A stretch of 7,377 bases of DNA from Propionibacteriaceae bacterium (lineage in GTDB: Bacteria > Actinomycetota > Actinomycetes > Propionibacteriales > Propionibacteriaceae). The notes under the pieces are model-generated. The model did not search any database and was not told the DNA's origin. It saw only the letters and a program-made list of their open reading frames with translations. Positions within the stretch are counted from its first letter, which is position 1. The number at the start of each line of letters is the position of its first letter. The stretch lies in contig JAISCH010000087.1 in assembly GCA_031265725.1 (NCBI GenBank), forward strand, positions 1-7,377, written 5' to 3'. This document shows, one piece after another, positions 5,667-7,377 of the stretch. Made by a program: the position numbers and the translations under genes.

Positions 5667-6752
5667 GTGGCGAAACCGGAGAATCGGAGCAATGTCACGC
5701 TGAGTGATGTTGCCCAACATGCCGGGGTTTCGCGTGCCACCGCTTCCAGGGCGCTGTTCGACTCGGGCTATGCCTCCAGAGCGGCGCGGAGGGCAGTGCT
5801 GGCCTCCGCTGAAGAACTCGGCTTCACCCCCAACCGGGCCGCCCGGAACCTGGCGAAACAGAGCGCCGAGGCCATCGCCCTGGTCATCACCGAAAGCGAC
5901 TCGCTGGCACTCTCGGACAAGTTCATCGGCTTGGGCATCTCCGGAGTCTCCAACGCTCTGCACAACACCGAGTACCAGTTGATCCTGCTGATCGCCCCAC
6001 CGGACGACAACGGAGCCAAGCTGCGCCGGTACCTGAACCGGGGGACAGTCGACGGGGCTATCGTGCTCTCCCACCACAGTTCCGACCACAGCGTCGAGAT
6101 CGTGGAAGGCGCGCAACTCCCGACCGTCTTCGTCGGCCGTCCCTGGAAGCTCTCCAACTGCATCAGCTATGTGGACTTGGACAACCGGCAAGCCGCAGAG
6201 ATCGCCACCCGGCATCTGATCGCGCTGGGCCGAAAGCGGATAGCCTGTATCGCCGGTCCGGCTGACATGGCCCCGGTCATCGACCGTACTAACGGCTGGC
6301 GGAACGCCTTGGCGGACGCCGGATTGGAACCAGGGCCGCTCAAGCACATCACCTTCTCCGGGATCGGCGCGGAAGAGGCGATGGCCAGCATCCTCGCCGA
6401 GTCCGAGGTGGACGGGCTGTTCTGCCATTCCGACCTGCTGGCCGCAGGCGCGTTACGGGCGATCCACGCCAAGGGGCTGTCGGTGCCAGCCGATGTGGCC
6501 GTGGTCGGCTTTGACGACTCCCCCTACAGCGCCGAATCCACTCCATCGTTGACCACGATGAGCAATTCAGGCTTAGTCCTCGGCAAACAAGCTGGTGAGT
6601 TGCTACTCAATATCCTTGGCAACGAGACCCGCGCCGCCGAACCGTTGATCCTCCCCTCCGAACTAATCGTGCGCGAGTCTGCCCCACCCCCACAAAGTGT
6701 CCTCCCTACGCTAAGCTCCGGTCCGGTACTTTGCGGGGACCCCAACAATTAA
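5667..6752 (+). CDS. LacI-family transcriptional regulator, probably of cellobiose use
   Basis: This 361-residue repressor has the N-terminal helix-turn-helix NVTLSDVAQHAGVSRATASRAL (9-30) and a hinge helix near PNRAARNLAKQ (55-65). A periplasmic-binding-protein-like ligand domain follows from about 68 to 336, including AIVLSHHSSD, VDLDNRQAAEIATRHLIALG (169-188) and VAVVGFDDSPYSAESTPSLTTM (277-298). It starts at GTG (5667), preceded by AGGGGAA, at the usual distance before the helix-turn-helix. The family normally ends soon after ELIVRES; here residues 341-361 are encoded by the first copy of the 108-bp repeat, and the stop (6750-6752) lies in that repeat. Its place directly after the cellobiose phosphorylase, and the operator-like sites nearby, suggest it represses that gene in response to cellobiose or a product. 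The ligand is inferred, not seen. It may be co-transcribed with the phosphorylase. Confidence 0.94.
   Translation: MAKPENRSNVTLSDVAQHAGVSRATASRALFDSGYASRAARRAVLASAEELGFTPNRAARNLAKQSAEAIALVITESDSLALSDKFIGLGISGVSNALHNTEYQLILLIAPPDDNGAKLRRYLNRGTVDGAIVLSHHSSDHSVEIVEGAQLPTVFVGRPWKLSNCISYVDLDNRQAAEIATRHLIALGRKRIACIAGPADMAPVIDRTNGWRNALADAGLEPGPLKHITFSGIGAEEAMASILAESEVDGLFCHSDLLAAGALRAIHAKGLSVPADVAVVGFDDSPYSAESTPSLTTMSNSGLVLGKQAGELLLNILGNETRAAEPLILPSELIVRESAPPPQSVLPTLSSGPVLCGDPNN
5735..5748. promoter_or_regulatory. Operator-like motif inside the LacI helix-turn-helix codons
   Basis: TGCCACCGCTTCCA shares the CGCTTCCA core with the sites at 276-289 and 3109-3122 and fits TGNAANCGNTTNCA with one mismatch. 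It lies 68 bases inside the gene and encodes R-A-T-A-S of the recognition region, so protein constraint and GC-rich codon choice could create it by chance. A downstream autoregulatory site is the alternative. Confidence 0.2.
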
Positions 6753-6795
6753 CATCCAAGGGGGACGACCCCCTTGAAACCCCCGCGCTCACTAG
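6688..6795. repeat. 108-bp structured repeat, copy 1 (overlaps the LacI 3' end)
   Basis: This is the first of two adjacent units aligned without gaps at an offset of 108. It contains a stem formed by 6688-6698 and 6728-6738 (CCCC/GGGG, one A-C mismatch, then CAAAGT/ACTTTG) around a variable loop. It also has a second perfect 8-bp hairpin at 6757-6776 (CAAGGGGG, ACGA, CCCCCTTG). The LacI stop TAA at 6750-6752 lies between the two stems. No T-run follows either hairpin. It looks like an extragenic repeat family rather than a gene. Confidence 0.85.
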
Positions 6796-6903
6796 CCCCA
6801 AAAAGTGTCCTCATTCCGCTTCGCTTCATTGCGGTACTTTTCGGGGACCCCAACAATTGACATCCAAGGGGGACGACCCCCTTGAAACCCCCGCGCTCAC
6901 TTT
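6796..6903. repeat. 108-bp structured repeat, copy 2
   Basis: This copy matches copy 1 at 68 of 70 bases over 6832-6901 and 16 of 17 over 6796-6812. The loop between them (6813-6831) agrees at only 10 of 19. The stem is 6796-6806 with 6836-6846; its pair 6801/6841 is A-T where copy 1 has C-G at 6693/6733, a compensatory change. The second hairpin (6865-6884) is identical to copy 1. The loop adds a small CCGC/GCGG stem (6816-6819 with 6831-6834) not present in copy 1. Homology stops at 6901. Confidence 0.85.
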
Positions 6904-6991
6904 GTTCGCCACAGTGTCTCTTGAAAGCAGCAGGACGACCCACCCAGCTTTTCCGTGATTGGGTTTGCCGGGTAAGGTCGTTCTACTGGGT
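6904..6991. other. Intergenic DNA without recognised features
   Basis: Between the second repeat copy and the terminator there is no ORF, promoter or clear structure. The words AGTGTCTC (6913-6920), CTTGAAA and GGACGACC (6933-6940) recall pieces of the 108-bp repeat in altered spacing and could be remains of a decayed third copy, but the match is too poor to annotate. Confidence 0.4.
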
Positions 6992-7034
6992 AGCTGTACT
7001 GGTGGCCACCTTGTCGGGTGGCCACCAGTCAGCT
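6992..7034. terminator. Strong bidirectional terminator hairpin
   Basis: A 13-bp perfect stem (6998-7010 with 7017-7029) closes a TTGTCG loop and is extended by AGCTG/CAGCT (6992-6996 with 7030-7034) across a single bulged T, giving 18 bp in all. It lies 11 bases beyond the stop of the minus-strand gene and downstream of the convergent LacI gene, so it can end both transcripts. There is no T-run on either side, which is common for actinobacterial hairpin terminators. Confidence 0.8.
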
Positions 7035-7045
7035 ATGGGTGGTGG

Positions 7046-7377
7046 TTAGACAGCCCTCACTTTCGCGGTTGACTTCGAGGTCTTAGCCGTGTTCGAGTAG
7101 CCGGTCTTCTTAGCGGTCACCTTCACCTTGATCGTCTTGCCCTTGTCAGAGTTGACCAACAGGTAGGTGTCGCCAGTCGCGCCCTTGATCGCCTTACCCG
7201 AGCGATACCACTGATAGAACAAATCCACACCATCCGGACCCCAAGCGCCGGGAACAGCCTGCAACGTCTCGCCGTACTTTGGAGCCGTCTTGGCCGGATC
7301 CTTGCCAGTATCGACGTTCGTGGTCTTCGGAGTCTTCACCGTCAGTGAGCCAGTAGCGACTTTCTTGGTCGCCTTGG
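7046..7377 (-). CDS. C-terminal end of a secreted or surface protein with Ig-like repeats, partial
   Basis: The frame is open from the right edge to the TAA at 7048-7046, showing about 110 C-terminal residues; the GTG at 7339 is an internal valine, not a start, because the frame continues upstream with related sequence (KATKKVATGSLTVKTPK). The visible part is one bacterial Ig-like repeat. A lead PKYGETLQAVPGAW is followed by YQWYRSGKAIKGATGDTY and then KGKTIKVKVTAKKTGYSNTAKTS, with a short Lys/Thr/Ala-rich end (STAKVRAV). Such domains are found in tandem at the C-termini of large extracellular actinobacterial enzymes and adhesins, where they act as stalks or carbohydrate- or wall-contact modules. 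No LPXTG motif or transmembrane anchor is present at the end, so this protein is released or held non-covalently. The N-terminal domains, and thus the activity, are outside the window. It converges on the LacI gene. Confidence 0.85.
   Translation of the reverse strand, partial: KATKKVATGSLTVKTPKTTNVDTGKDPAKTAPKYGETLQAVPGAWGPDGVDLFYQWYRSGKAIKGATGDTYLLVNSDKGKTIKVKVTAKKTGYSNTAKTSKSTAKVRAV

Noticed and set aside
6857..6862. Perfect TTGACA -35 box in repeat copy 2
   Set aside because: No acceptable -10 follows at 16-18 bp, and the hairpin occupies the spacer; copy 1 has TTAACA at the same place.
6688..6903. CRISPR array or insertion-sequence ends
   Set aside because: Two adjacent units with no spacer pattern, no cas gene, no transposase and no target-site duplication visible.
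6904..6945. Third copy of the 108-bp repeat
   Set aside because: Only short words match and the spacing is wrong; it could be a decayed relic but cannot be supported.
6731..6958. Small open frame across the repeats on the plus strand (and one opposite, 6749-6943)
   Set aside because: The peptide simply repeats itself because the DNA is a tandem repeat; no ribosome site or independent support.
7046..7339. Complete 97-residue protein starting at the GTG at 7339
   Set aside because: The frame stays open to the window edge with matching Lys/Thr/Val-rich composition, and the Ig-like repeat lead begins near that GTG, so it is the end of a larger protein.

Overview
The window is GC-rich, with dense coding, actinobacterial codon choice and short intergenic gaps. 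Two features point to the Actinomycetota: a glycosyltransferase-type cellobiose phosphorylase next to a LacI repressor, and the C-terminus of a surface protein built from the Ig-like repeats with a YQWYRSGKAIKGATG core that are common in that phylum. A Propionibacteriales or Micrococcales host is plausible, but the sequence does not fix the genus. There are no RNA genes, CRISPR arrays, transposases or phage genes.

Layout. Positions 1-1110, minus strand: an operon of at least two genes. A Gfo/Idh/MocA-type sugar dehydrogenase (70-1110) is joined by a 4-base ATGA overlap to a second gene that leaves the window at position 1 and begins with a GxGxxG nucleotide-binding motif. Positions 1111-1263: an AT-rich divergent control region full of short repeats. 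Positions 1264-1929, plus strand: a TetR-family repressor, the natural candidate to control that region. Positions 2019-2990, plus: an aldose 1-epimerase (galactose mutarotase type). Positions 3169-5610, plus: a complete GH94 cellobiose phosphorylase. Positions 5667-6752, plus: a LacI-family regulator starting at GTG. Positions 6688-6903: two tandem copies of a structured 108-bp repeat, the first of which encodes the last 21 residues of the LacI protein. Positions 6992-7034: a long terminator hairpin. Positions 7046-7377, minus: the C-terminal end of a secreted or surface Ig-like repeat protein, converging on the LacI gene.

How the genes work together. The central part reads as an intracellular cellobiose-use module. 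The phosphorylase splits imported cellobiose with phosphate into alpha-glucose 1-phosphate and glucose, saving one ATP. The mutarotase equilibrates the anomers of the free sugars. The LacI protein probably senses a cello-oligosaccharide or glucose derivative and represses the phosphorylase. A promoter (-35 TAGAGA, 17 bp, -10 TATAGT) lies in front of the phosphorylase with a LacI-type operator (TGAGACCGCTTCCA, 3109-3122) at its expected start point. The same CGCTTCCA core occurs four times in the window, once inside a nearly perfect 20-bp palindrome in the dehydrogenase gene that resembles the CebR/CelR box. No sugar transporter is visible here, so uptake must be encoded elsewhere.

Most unusual items: the tandem repeat with a compensatory base-pair change that supplies the LacI C-terminus, and the scattered operator-like motif family.
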